This document shows positions 1-10,920 of a stretch of DNA of 64,000 nt, one piece after another. Made by a program: the position numbers and the translations under genes. The notes under the pieces were generated by a model. The model ran no database searches, was not told the origin of the DNA, and was given only the letters and a program-made list of their open reading frames with translations. Source of the stretch: Plazaster borealis (lineage: Eukaryota > Echinodermata > Asteroidea > Forcipulatida > Labidiasteridae). Position 1 is the stretch's first letter. Every line of letters begins with the position of its first letter. Location: NCBI GenBank assembly GCA_021014325.1, contig JAJGQC010000457.1:43376-107375 (forward strand). Reading direction: 5' to 3'.

Positions 1-351
1 CCAAATATTATCTACATGTAGGGTCACAACCATGAACAAAATATATATATGGAGGTCTACTGTTACCATGGTATCCATTTATTTTGACCTTGTTAACTGC
101 TTGGAACTTAAGTGAACTTAATGTGTGTATTATGGACTGTAAATCCATTGATCTTATTTCTGTGTTGTTTTCAAAAAAGTTAGCCTAGTATGAAATCACA
201 TAACAATCTAAAATGCATTATGGAAATGCAATATGGCAGCCAAAGCTGGTGGCCATATTTCCTTTTTTTGTTTGTGTTTCAGGCACTATTTACATTTCTA
301 CACATGTGATCATTTTGAACATGATAGTTTCTTAAAATTTAGGCCAAACAT

Positions 352-784
352 GGATTGTGGCGTGTCGTGGCCGAGTGGATAAGAACACCGAACTCAAGCT
401 CTGGTGTTTCTGATCAGCAGAGTGTGGGTTCGAATCCCAGTCGTGACACTTGTGTCCTTAGCAAGACACTTAACCACATGCTTCGTCCTTCGGATGGGAC
501 GTTAAGCCGTAGGTCCCGTGTGTTGTGTAATGCACGTAAAAGAACCCAGTGCACTTATCGCAAAGAGAAGGGGTTCGCCCCGGTGTTCCTGGTTTGATTG
601 TCTGCATATTGCGCCACAGCACCTTGTAAACCATTACATTGTGCTATGTAAAGGAGTAGGTCTCATACTTCAACACGTAACTCCACTTACCTTGTATGAA
701 AAATACTGAGCGCTTTGAGACACCCATCGGGAGTATAAAGCGCTATATAAGAACTGCGTATTATTATTATTATTATTATTATTT
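352..784 (+). repeat. tRNA-derived SINE with LINE-like 3' tail
   Basis: The head (363-448) is tRNA-like. It has an A-box-like stretch TGGCCGAGTGG, a B-box-like stretch GGTTCGAATCC, and a 7-bp acceptor stem that still pairs if two G-U pairs are allowed. A tRNA-unrelated body follows, with the motif GCAAGACACTTAACC, then a tail reading AGCGCTATATAAGAACTGCG that ends in about eight ATT repeats. The two boxes are the usual internal RNA polymerase III promoter of such elements. The tail resembles the 3' end of the LINE at 50786, which may supply its reverse transcriptase. The 5' boundary is approximate. Confidence 0.85.
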
Positions 785-858
785 AAAAAACAGCTTGTTC
801 CTTACTGGGTTAAATAATGTATAAATAAATGTTTTTTGTGGTTTTTTGTTTTCTGCAG

Positions 859-902
859 TTCCATCCCCATTCGTTAAATTCTTTGCCAAGAGTACCGAGC
901 AT
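859..902 (+). CDS. Gene 1, internal exon a (partial gene, 5' end not seen)
   Basis: A polypyrimidine acceptor (TTTTCTGCAG) precedes 44 nt that end at a strong donor (CAT|GTAAGT). With the first two bases completing an upstream codon, it reads PSPFVKFFAKSTEH and ends in phase 0, which matches the next exon at 2271. I saw no upstream exon in 1-858. The true start may lie outside the window, or this exon may not be used and the gene may begin at the in-frame ATG at 2292. Nothing in the peptide suggests a function. Confidence 0.45.
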
Positions 903-1587
903 GTAAGTTTCATACACATGTAGCTATTCAAGTTGTTAATATTTTTGATGAAATGTTTAAAACAAACACCAACTTTAAAGTTTGAAAAAAGGTTTTTTGT
1001 TCATCTTTTATAGCTTAGTCATATTCATTTATACAGGTATACCAGTCCTCTTGCTTCCCATGCTTCTCTAAAACCTTTTGTAAAACTTGAAGAAACGTTC
1101 AGGGAAAAATGTAAGGCTGTATATTTTGACTGAGAAGATTTTAGGTCACTTCTCCCATGCCATGATGCCATAACATCTTGGTCATTCTGTGTCAAATCAA
1201 CCTGTTTTCTAAAAATTCCTTCTGAGAAGTTCCTTTTAAAATGCTATCTAACCTTGAAGGAGTTGAGTACCAAAGCTGAACTTTGGTTGATGAGTGGATC
1301 TAATATATCTGTTTAGCTGGTGTATCTGTTTATCTGTTTAACTGTCCACATGGTGATTCATTGATGAGACAGACAGGCATTTTTGACTTTTTTCTTCACA
1401 GAGACCCAAATTTTGCAAGGATGCCATTCCTTTACAAATGACTTGATTAGCCCGTACTTGCTTGTGGCCATAGACGACCACCTATAGATAATACATCTGT
1501 GATATGGGATGCATACGTCCCCTCAATAATGTGAAATAAGCCTAGTTACTGGATTAATGGGGTGCCCCAATTCGACCAGTGTAAATG

Positions 1588-1958
1588 AGTGGCGCAAGCT
1601 CACTTGGCGTTCCACGATCATTCTTACATCATGTAGTGTTGGGTCCACTCACAGGCCTGATTATACCTACTGTCATATTATAAATGCACATTATAAACTG
1701 CGATTTTATTGGTCTAGCAGTAAAGAAAAAGTTTTGTTCCAGCCCCACCTGAGGTTTATGGTTCTTTGCTTTACATGACTTGTACAGCACTGATTCTACA
1801 GCACTTAATCATGTACATGTATATCAGAGTATGAGAATACTTAACAGATAATACTTAACATAATCTGTCCGCAGTCAAAAGATCTTTTGTATACTTTTTT
1901 AGACAAATGTAGAGAAGTATCTTGTTGATATAATTGTAAACTATGTTACCCCTGCCCC
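1588..1958 (+). repeat. Dispersed repeat, third copy of the element forming the 3421/11756 inverted repeats
   Basis: The sequence from GTGGCGCAAGCTCACTTGG to the GTTACCCCTGCCCC end closely matches parts of 3890-4130 on the same strand. Its distal half matches the reverse complement of about 11290-11530. It lies in the intron between gene 1 exons a and b. Together the three copies define a dispersed family. No coding capacity was seen. Confidence 0.8.
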
Positions 1959-2270
1959 ATGCATTTTTATGACTCGCGACCACGAGAGACAGGTTTTGAG
2001 CAAATTGCAGGAGGCCATGTCTCGGGAACGTCAAATGAGGCTATTTTTTGTGTTTGTTCATTTTTTACTCAATGGATCATTATGATGGAGTTTCATCAAA
2101 ATCTGAAAGGGTCATGCAGGGACCAAGGGTTGATTTGACACAGAATGACCCATCTATACTTTCTTAGAAATGTTCAAATTTTAATAACAGTCTTATTTTA
2201 TCTTGATAAATAATGGTAAACATGCAATAGAAATCTCCTTTTCAATTAATCATTTGTTTTTGTGAACCAG

Positions 2271-2352
2271 AATTCAGGGACTGATGTGAACATGGCAAGT
2301 TTATGTGATGAGAGTGACCATGAACAAATGGCTGATAATCCTGGAACAAGTT
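2271..2352 (+). CDS. Gene 1, exon b
   Basis: An 82-nt exon lies between acceptor TTTTTGTGAACCAG and donor AGTT|GTAAGT. It enters in phase 0 and leaves in phase 1. It reads NSGTDVNMASLCDESD and continues HEQMADNPGTS, a short acidic, low-complexity linker. An in-frame ATG at 2292 could be the initiator if exon a is not used. The phase fit with exons a and c is the main evidence; there is no recognisable domain. Confidence 0.55.
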
Positions 2353-2660
2353 GTAAGTGATACAGAATTGTTTGGTTCCTATTGTATCATTGCAGTCATT
2401 TGAAAACCTGAACATTCCAATGAGTGTCTGGTATGTGTATTGTATTTCATGATTCTTTAACCAAATCCATTCTTGTATCTACTGGACAATAAAATCATTT
2501 ACATGTTTTATCTTTAAGTCTGTAGGTAGTGCCAACTCCCCTTATTTCCAAGTTTGTCATTCTTTCAAAGTTTGTTTCTAATTAGTTCTTGGATTGTAAA
2601 ATTCCCTTAAAATTATTTTTAAAATTATTAATTCATTACTTTATCTTTTGTTTTGTTTAG

Positions 2661-2737
2661 TTGGGTCGTCTTTGTCTTCTAAAGATGACGGTGACACTGG
2701 TCAACCACTATGCAGTTCAGAAAAGGCAACAGAACAT
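2661..2737 (+). CDS. Gene 1, exon c
   Basis: A 77-nt exon follows acceptor TTTTGTTTAG and ends at donor CAT|GTAAGA. Joined to the last base of exon b it reads FGSSLSSKDDGDTGQP and LCSSEKATEH, ending in phase 0, which matches the large exon at 4557. Like exon b it is a serine- and aspartate-rich linker. The following intron (about 1.8 kb) holds the left copy of the inverted repeat. Confidence 0.55.
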
Positions 2738-3420
2738 GTAAGATGAGAGGGCAGGGCATGGGTCCATGGAATTGTGTATTTGGGTCATTTCATGAAGGTG
2801 GAACACTTGGGACACTGTTACATCGTTACCACCTATGAAGCTTTTTTACCACTTCACTAGTCTACTTGGTCAATCTTGCTTTACATAGTATAAATAACAC
2901 CAAACAGGAATCATAAAAAGGTTTTACTTGATTACTGTGGTGTAAAATAGATGTGATACAGTGCCTGCACTGATGTAACGGGTACACCATAGGTGTGACA
3001 TTTGGTGTTTTGTTACATTGTGACATATATCCTTAATTTTCTCATCCATGTGTACGTTAATAGCCATGAAGGAAGTTAGGATTTGGCATCAAGTTTCTGT
3101 TGAACATTGTAAATTTGTTTATTACTTCCATACTATTGAAAAATTTGTACTGCAGGCATGGTGTCCCTGTTACATCATTACCTTGAATTTTTAAGATTAT
3201 CAGGTAAGATGGTGTGGGACGGACTTGAAACCTTCTGAAATACTTTCAATTACACCCAAATAAAATGTGATGATTGATAAACATAAATTAGTCAACATTT
3301 GTTTAACAAAAATAATATTGAACAAATTCACAAATTGTGTCCCACCTTCATGGAATGACCCATTTGTATTGTAGATGATATCTGTCATTTCTATATCCGA
3401 TCATTTGTTTCCTTGGAAAA

Positions 3421-4462
3421 TGAACATCTAGATTTGTCCAATGATTAAAAATATCAGAAAATTCAATTCATCCCTTACTGGGAAAAATCTCACAAAATCC
3501 ACAAATGAAAATGCATATCCTTCACTGTAACTGAGTGCTCTCCAATCCTGATGAATGATATCCACAATCACTTTGGTTGGACCCAAACAACCTGCGCAGA
3601 TTGTGGGGGGGGGGGCACCCGGCACACGCCCCTTATTTTGGCAAAGCAACAGTATCAGATGCATAAAATTAGAAATTTTGGAGCGCACGCTCATTTTTGG
3701 AAATCATGGATTATACAGGACTGAAATCTCCGCTTTAAAGCGGAATATCCGCATATTCATTGACCATGCCGATTTAAAAAAAATAAAAAATAGATATATG
3801 TATATATTTTTTGGCCTTATTTAAGCTTGGCATGCCTTATTTAAGCTTGGCAACAATATTGTTCAACTACAATACGTAAATACGTGGCGCGCTCACTTGG
3901 TGTTCCACGATCATTCTTACATCATGTACTGTTGGGTCCACTCACAGGCCTGAATATACCTACTGTCATATTATAAATGCACATTATAAACTGCGATTTT
4001 GTTGGTCTAGCAGTAAAGAAAAAGTTTTGTTCCAGCCCCACCTGAGGTTTATGGTTCTTTGCTTTCCATGACTTGTACAGCACTGATTCTACAGCACTTA
4101 ATCATGTACATGTATATCAGAGTATGACTGCTCAGAAATTAGAGAAGGAAAACAGTTAGGAAATTAAATGCCCTCCCTTGCAAATATACCCCACTTGCGC
4201 CACTGCCTGTGTCCACCATAGATGTCGGAATACACTATTATTTTGCCACTCAAAATACAACTCGAGCTGCTGCACAACATCTTAGTTGATCATCATTACA
4301 TGCCCTGCTGCCAGATTATGATTCCAGCATAGTTTGTTCCCCCTTTGACACCCTCTATATCAAGAGCATACAACCAGAACTGGCTATATCCTCTCGGACT
4401 GTTACTGTATAAAAGCAAAGAATATCTAAAGAGCCTCAAATTGTACCTCTGACCAAACAGGT
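3421..4462 (+). repeat. Left arm of a long inverted repeat pair
   Basis: This block starts with TGAACATCTAGATTTGTCC. Its reverse complement recurs at 10921-11756 with only scattered differences, although the right copy is shorter internally. The inner ends share the stretch ACCTCTGACCAAACAGGT. A G-run at about 3605 and the 3890-4130 segment, also found at 1588, lie inside. No target-site duplication is evident at the outer edges. This is either one element about 8.3 kb long with long terminal inverted repeats or two independent insertions in opposite orientation. Confidence 0.8.
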
Positions 4463-4556
4463 TTTAATTTTTATTTTCCTCCTATTCCAGATAGTTTAAG
4501 GCTATGATGCATTACAAAGTAGTAAATGGAAAAATATATATTTTTATTTGCATTAG

Positions 4557-6632
4557 CGTGAAGTGAATGACATCCATACACCATTTGATGAGGATAGTGA
4601 TGACAGTGACTATAAGCCTTCACAATACAGCTCAGACACTAGTGAGGATGAAGACGTAACTGATTTCAACATAAGTGTACCTGAACGTACTGGAGATACA
4701 TGTGAGAACAACCAAGCTGATGTATCAGCCCCTGTACTCAACACTTTTGTATTAGATGTTAACTTGAATGCTAATAAATACAATTATTGTATTTTTTGTG
4801 GTAAACGGCAGGTAAAACTTGCTCGGCACTGCCGAAGAACTCACCCTGAAGAAACTCTTGTTTTAGAGGCTATGTCTGTGCCAAAAGAGCAAACAAAACT
4901 AAAAAGACAAAAATGGCAGAAAATAATAAACTTGGGGAACCATGAACACAACATTTTGGTCCTTCATGATAAATCAAATGATATGGTCGTTCGAAAAAGG
5001 CCAAGTGACAATACCAAAGGTAAACACACTGTTAACGACTATGTCCCATGCAGTACATGTGTTGGCTACTTTCATAGCCAGACACTCTGGAAACATAAAC
5101 ATGTCTGTCCCTTTCGTCCGAATACTAAGTCCAAATTTACCACTAATCATGTCAAACAAGGAAGAAGTATGATTCCCAGCAGATTTAGTACTTCTGTCCA
5201 ACTAAGGTCAGTTCTACAAGACATGAAAAGTGACAATGTGTCCCGTATTTCCAAAAACGACCAAGACATACTTCAAGTAGGAAGCAGTGTTCTCGGCAAA
5301 AGTAACTCAAACAGAAGAGGCGACAAGTCAAGAGAGAAAATGAGAGTTTTAGGGAAAGTGTTAAGCATTGCCAGAGGTCTAAATTGTAAGATTGTACGAG
5401 CCCGTGATTTAATTGATCCATTGTATTTTGATGTTGTTGTGAAGAGTGCACTGACAGTGTCAGGCTATGACGATACTCACCAGTCACACAAAGCGTACTC
5501 TACTGCATTAAGGGTTGGATTTGCTATCATGGATCTAGCGATGGTTGTGAAAAATGTTTATATAAGATTGCAATCGCGAACAGATGTCTCCAAAGTAGAC
5601 GACTTTTTCCATATGATGAAGACAGATTGGAGGGTACTTGTTTCTGCATCTGCTCAGGGCCAGCGTCAGGAGAGAGCATGGAAGAAGCCCCAGATCCTAC
5701 CACTGACTGAGGATTGTGTTAGCTTCACTGCATTCCTGAACAAACAAGAAGCCACCTTGAAATCTAAAGCTAAAGAAAATGGTATGTCTTCGTCGTTGTA
5801 CACTGACCTCGCTCGTGTTACACTATCACAAGTCATCCTATATAACAGGAGAAGACCAAAGGAGGTGGAATACCTGACTGTTGAGCAATACAAGGATGGT
5901 ATGGCCAGCCAAAGACCAGTACACGATGAAGTAAGACAGTCTCTAACACCACCTGAAAAAATTGCACTAAGAAGACTCCGTCTCATCATGGTGCGTGGAA
6001 AAAGAGGGAGAGGGGTACCGATTCTGTTGCCACCAAATTTGAAAGAGAGCATGGATTTACTCGCGAAGTACAACAACACAAAACACTTCATCTTTTCCCG
6101 TGTAGATGAGGAAGCATCAACACCACTGAGGGGTTACCAAGTCCTTTCACAGCTTGCCTCAGTGGCAGTACCTAAATTAAAGCACCCAGAGAACATTAGA
6201 TGCACCAAGCTACGTAAACACCTAGCAACGCTATCACAACTCCTTGATTTAAAGGAAAACGAGCTAGAACAGCTTGCAAATCATATGGGCCACGATATTG
6301 CAATACACAGAGAATATTATCGACTGCCACAAGAAACCATTCTTCTGGCAAAGATGAGCAAGTTGTTGGACTTGGCCCAACAGGGCAAAACAGCAGAGTT
6401 TAAAGGAAAGTCCCTGAATGATGTTGAGTTGGATGAAACATCACCCGTAACACATGTTGAAGAGGAAAGTGAAAGTGAGAATGAGAATGGATGTTCCACA
6501 ATTACTCCAACACCAGAGCTACTACCCAAAAACGGAAAACTGAAACACAGAGTAAGCAAAGAATGTATAATAAATGGAGCAAAGAGCAGCAACAATTCAT
6601 TCTCGCACAACATGAGATTAGGGCCCTTCTAA
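4557..6632 (+). CDS. Gene 1, large exon: zinc-finger protein with tyrosine-recombinase-like (Crypton-like) domain
   Basis: The exon follows acceptor TTTGCATTAG and reads REVNDIHTPFDEDSDDSDYK with no nearby ATG; the frame is open upstream to GTG at 4563, which supports splicing from exon c. Counting from that GTG: an acidic region (9-32); a zinc finger with C76, C79, H89 and H94; a second with C163, C166, H178 and C182; a basic and helical middle; and a C-terminal region with tyrosine-recombinase features. These are R431 in RRRPKEV, K480 in GKRGRGVPILL, R551 in TKLRKHLAT, H577 in HMGH and Y585/Y586 in HREYY. The first His of the usual HxxR box is Thr548, so strand-transfer activity may be lost. 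Such domains occur in Crypton transposons and in host genes derived from them. The role is unknown; nuclear DNA binding is inferred. The frame closes early because of a shift near 6530 (next entry). Confidence 0.8.
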   Translation, partial: REVNDIHTPFDEDSDDSDYKPSQYSSDTSEDEDVTDFNISVPERTGDTCENNQADVSAPVLNTFVLDVNLNANKYNYCIFCGKRQVKLARHCRRTHPEETLVLEAMSVPKEQTKLKRQKWQKIINLGNHEHNILVLHDKSNDMVVRKRPSDNTKGKHTVNDYVPCSTCVGYFHSQTLWKHKHVCPFRPNTKSKFTTNHVKQGRSMIPSRFSTSVQLRSVLQDMKSDNVSRISKNDQDILQVGSSVLGKSNSNRRGDKSREKMRVLGKVLSIARGLNCKIVRARDLIDPLYFDVVVKSALTVSGYDDTHQSHKAYSTALRVGFAIMDLAMVVKNVYIRLQSRTDVSKVDDFFHMMKTDWRVLVSASAQGQRQERAWKKPQILPLTEDCVSFTAFLNKQEATLKSKAKENGMSSSLYTDLARVTLSQVILYNRRRPKEVEYLTVEQYKDGMASQRPVHDEVRQSLTPPEKIALRRLRLIMVRGKRGRGVPILLPPNLKESMDLLAKYNNTKHFIFSRVDEEASTPLRGYQVLSQLASVAVPKLKHPENIRCTKLRKHLATLSQLLDLKENELEQLANHMGHDIAIHREYYRLPQETILLAKMSKLLDLAQQGKTAEFKGKSLNDVELDETSPVTHVEEESESENENGCSTITPTPELLPKNGKLKHRVSKECIINGAKSSNNSFSHNMRLGPF

Positions 6633-6787
6633 AGACAAGAAGAGTACCAGGGAAATCTCTATGTCTTGTCATCCTAAAGAGAGCTGGGGATCTCCTAAGG
6701 TCCAAAACATGGACTGAGTTGAGAAATAAGGTGAACAGTCTGAACCTTCGGGCAAAGTCAAAATTGAGAAAGCCTGAATTATGTTGA
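6533..6787 (+). CDS. Gene 1, C-terminal SANT/Myb-like module in the -1 frame
   Basis: In the frame one base away from the main ORF, the sequence reads RKTETQSKQRMYNKWSKEQQ and goes on through VPGKSLCLVILKRAGDLLRS and KTWTELRNK to a stop. It aligns with the last exon of gene 2 (29562-29761): W(S/T)xE, R(R/L)PGK, (K/R)(T/R)TW, then a basic tail ending near KP. The tryptophan spacing suggests a SANT/Myb or trihelix-like fold. The switch falls at a run of five A's (6528-6532); with six, the junction would read PKKRKTE, a classical nuclear-localisation-like motif. The module is therefore either separated by a single-base deletion or hidden by a sequencing error. Confidence 0.6.
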   Translation, partial: RKTETQSKQRMYNKWSKEQQQFILAQHEIRALLKTRRVPGKSLCLVILKRAGDLLRSKTWTELRNKVNSLNLRAKSKLRKPELC

Positions 6788-6869
6788 TGTTGCATATTCC
6801 ATCTTTTCATTTTAAGGGCTCTATTACAGGGGGGATGAGGTCAGGAAACATTGTTTTTGGAGCACTCAA

Positions 6870-8818
6870 TAATTTGTAAATATTGAAATTTCAAAAGATG
6901 CAAATGTTCTAACTGACTTGTTCTATGCAAGTCCTTTGGATATTCCATTGATATTGTATCTAAAGATTTGATTATTAGTAACTTTGACATAGCTAAATTA
7001 CAGAAGAGTGATTTAGGAGCAATCATTATGAATGTTTATAAATACTGAAATTTCACAAGATGCACATGTTCTAACTGACTTATTCTATGCAAGTCTTTTG
7101 GATATTCCATTGATATTGTATCTAAAGATTTGATTATTACTTACTTTGACATAGCTAAATTACAGAAGAGTGATTTAGGAGCAATCATGAATGTTTAAAT
7201 AAATATACTGAAAATTCACAAGATGCAAATGTTCTAACTGACTTGTTCTATGCAAGTCCTTTGGATATTCCATTGATATTGTATCTAAAGATTTGATTAT
7301 TACTAACTTTGACATGGTTAAATTACAGAAGAGTGATTTAGGAGCAATCATTATGAATGTTTGTAAATACTGAAATTTCACTAGATGCAAATGTTCTAAC
7401 TGACTTGTTCTATGCACGTCATTTGGATATTCCATTGATATTGTATCTTAAGATTTGATTATTACTAACTTTGACATAGCTAAATTACAGAAGAGTGATT
7501 TAGGAGCAATCATTATGAATGTTTATAAATACTGAAATTTCACAAGATGCACATGTTCTAACTGACTTGTTCTATGCAAGTCCTTCGGATATTCCATTGA
7601 TATTGTATCTTAAGATTTGATTATTACTAACTTTGACATAGCTAAATTACAGAAGAGTGATTTAGGAGCAATCATTATGAATGTTTATAAATACTGAAAT
7701 TTCACAAGATGCACATGTTCTAACTGACTTATTCTATGCAAGTCCTTTGATATTCCATTGATATTGTATCTTAAGATTTGATTATTACTAACTTTGACAT
7801 AGCTAAATTACAGAAGAGTGATTTAGGAGCAATCATTATGAATGTTTATAAATACTGAAATTTCACAAGATGCACATGTTCTAACTGACTTGTTCTATGC
7901 AAGTCATTTGGATATTCCATTGATATTGTATCTTAACATTTGATTATTACTAACTTTGACATGGTTAAATTACAGAAGAGTGATTTAGGAGCAATCATTA
8001 TGAATGTTTGCAAATACTGAAATTTCACAAGATGCATATGTTCTAACTGACTTGTTCTATGCAAGTCATTTGGATATTCCATTGATATTGTATCTAAAGA
8101 TTTGATTATTAGTAACTTTGACATGGTTAAATTACAGAAGAGTGATTTAGGAGCAATCATTATGAATGTTTATAAATACTGAAATTTCACAAGATGCACA
8201 TGTTCTAACTGACTTGTTCTATGCACGTCATTTGGATATTCCATTTATATATTGTATCTAAAGATTTGATTATTACTAATTTTGACAGCTAAATTACAGA
8301 AGAGTGATTTAGTAGCAATCATTCTGAATGTTTGTAAATACTGAAATTTCACAAGATGCATATGTTCTAACTGACTTTTTCTATGCAAGTCCTTTGGATA
8401 TTCCATTGATATTGTATCTAAAGATTTGATTATTAGTAACTTTTACATGGTTAAATTACAGAAGAGTGATTTAGGAGCAATCATGAATGTTTGTAAATAC
8501 TGAAAATTCACAAGATCCACATGTTCTAACTAACTTGTTCTATGCAAGTCCTTTGGATATTCCATTGATATTGTATCTAAAGATTTGATTATTACTATCT
8601 TTGACATTGTTAAATTACAGAAGAGTGATTTAGGAGCAATCATTCTGAATGTTTGTAAATACTGAAATTTCACAAGATCCACATGTTCTAACTGACTTGT
8701 TCTATGCAAGTCCTTTGGATATTCCATTGATATTGTATCTAAAGATTTGATTATTAGTAACTTTGACATGGTTAAATTACAGAAGAGTGATTTAGAGCAA
8801 TCATGAATGTTTCTAAAT
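6870..8818 (+). repeat. 162-bp tandem repeat array, first block
   Basis: About 12 copies of a roughly 162-bp AT-rich unit. Landmarks are GATATTCCATTGATATTG, AGATTTGATTATTACTAAC and AGAAGAGTGATTTAGGAGCA. Spacing between copies of GGATATTCC is 162-163 bp at the start. Units vary by point changes and short indels. The array begins just past the gene 1 stop and is interrupted at 8819 by a palindromic element. Minus-strand ORFs here repeat with the unit and are not coding. Confidence 0.95.
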
Positions 8819-9800
8819 GGGTTTTTCCATAAAGTAGGGGGCCAAAGCAGGACATGGTGTTATTTCTCAAAATGTAATTTACTTTCTGTATTCTTTGCAT
8901 GTTCATATGGTGGGGATAGCTCATACGTTTAATGTATAACTTCAATTTCTCGAATCTGATTTTTTGTTTCATATACGATTTAAAACTATCCATCACACTG
9001 TAACGGAGACACCGGTGTCTCAGTTACAGTGAAGTGTGAAACTTGTGACTTGTTTTGCCATAAATTAGTAGGTTTTCATTGAAAATTTAAATTTCAAAGG
9101 GTAATATGTAAACATCATTGGTATACTGTAATTCAGCCATTTTCAATGAAAACCTTCAAACGTTAAGCAGTAAAAGGCGAAAGTTTACGCGTAATCGCGA
9201 CACTGGTGTCTTTGTTACACCGTGACTCAAAGAGTCCTGTCTCTCTTATTATGCATCATAAATGTCTGAATCGAGCAAAATACATATGTAATACCTGCTA
9301 CATACATGTATGTAGCATGTATTACTATGCACTTTGCTAGATTCAGACGTTTATGATGCATAAGAAGGGAGAGAGACCTGTTTGAGTCACGATGTCACAA
9401 AGACACCAGTGTCACGGTTACGCGTGAAACTTTCGCCTTTACTGCTTGGCCAACGTTTGAAGGTTTTCATTGAAAATAGCTGAATTACAGTATACCAATG
9501 ATGTTTACATATTACCCTTTGAAATTTAAATTTTCAATGAAAACCTACTAATTTATGGCAAAACAAGTCACAAAATTCACACTTCACACTGTAACTGAGA
9601 CACCGGTGTCTCCGTTACAGTGTGATGGATAGTTTTGGATTGTATATGAAAACAAAACATCTGATTCGAGAAATTGAAGTTATACATTAAACGTATGAGC
9701 TATCCCCACCACTTAAACATGCAAAGAATATAGAAAGTACATTATTTTTTGAGATATAACACCATGTCACGCTTTGGCCCCCTCATTTATGGAAAGACCC
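8819..9800. mobile_element. 982-bp palindromic foldback DNA element
   Basis: The two halves are near-perfect reverse complements, centred on CTACATACATGTATGTAG (9298-9315). The outer ends are GGGTTTTTCCATAAA on the left and TTTATGGAAAGACCC on the right. AAAT occurs on both sides (8815-8818 and 9801-9804) and fits a 4-bp target duplication inside a unit of the 162-bp array. The palindrome repeats GACACCGGTGTCT, itself a perfect inverted repeat, in both arms. There is no transposase, so it would need one in trans. The superfamily is not assigned. Confidence 0.88.
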
Positions 9801-10800
9801 AAATACTGAAATTTCACAAGATGCACATGTTCTAACTGACTTTTTCTATGCAAGTCCTTTGGATATTCCATTGATATTGTATCTTAAGATTTGATTATTA
9901 GTAACTTTGACATAGCTAAATTACAGAAGAGTGATTTAGGAGCAATCATGAATGTTTGTAAATACTGAAATTTCACAAGATGCACATGTTCTAACTGACT
10001 TGTTCTATGCACGTCATTTGGATATTCCATTGATATTGTATCTAAAGATTTGATTATTACTAACTTTGACATGGTAAAATTATAGAAGAGTGATTTAGGA
10101 GCAATCATGAATGTTTGTAAATTAATACTGAAATTTCACAAGATTCAAATATTCTAACTGACTTGTTCTATGTAAGTCATTTGGATATTCCATTGATATT
10201 GTATCTTAAGATTTGATTATTACTAACTTTGACATAGCTAAATTATGGAAGAGTGATTTAGGAGCAATCATTATGAATGTTTATAAATACTGAAATTTCA
10301 CTAGATGCAAATGTTCTAACTGACTTGTTCTATGCACGTCATTTGGATATTCCATTGATATTGTATCTAAAGATTTGATTATTACTAATTTTGACATAGC
10401 TAAATTACAGAAGAGTGATTTAGGAGCAATCATTCTGAATGTTTATAAATACTGAAATTTCACTAGATGCAAATGTTCTAACTGACTCGTTCTATGCAAG
10501 TCCTTTGGATATTCCATTGATATTGTATCTTAAGATTTGATTATTACTAACTTTGACATAGCTAAATTACAGAAGAGTGATTTAGGAGCAATCATTATGA
10601 ATGTTTATAAATACTGAAATTTCACTAGATGCAAATGTTCTAACTGACTTGTTCTATGCAAGTCCTTTGGATATTCCATTGATATTGTATCTTAAGATTT
10701 GATTATTACTATCTTTGACATTGTTAAATTACAGAAGAGTGATTTAGGAGCAATCATTCTGAATGTTTGTAAATACTGAAATTTCACAAGATGCACATGT
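9801..10800 (+). repeat. 162-bp tandem repeat array, second block
   Basis: About six more copies of the 162-bp unit seen at 6870-8818, in the same orientation. They resume in register after the palindromic insertion, which shows that the element entered an existing array. The last copy breaks off near 10800, where unrelated sequence leads into the right inverted-repeat arm. Confidence 0.93.
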
Positions 10801-10920
10801 TCTTATCATGTTTTATCAGACATGTTCAATGCATGTCCATTGGAAATTCTGTTGCCACAGCTTGACTTGAATGTACACATATTTTAGTGTCAGGTTATGA
10901 TTTGTTTCTCCCAAAATGAA

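Noticed and set aside
363..448. Functional tRNA gene
   Set aside because: The head has pol III boxes but is joined to a SINE body and a LINE-type tail, and its T-stem is imperfect.
6841..10108. Minus-strand ORFs reading SLDTISMEYPKDLHRTSQLE
   Set aside because: They repeat with the 162-bp tandem unit and end or shift with its indels, so they are array translations.
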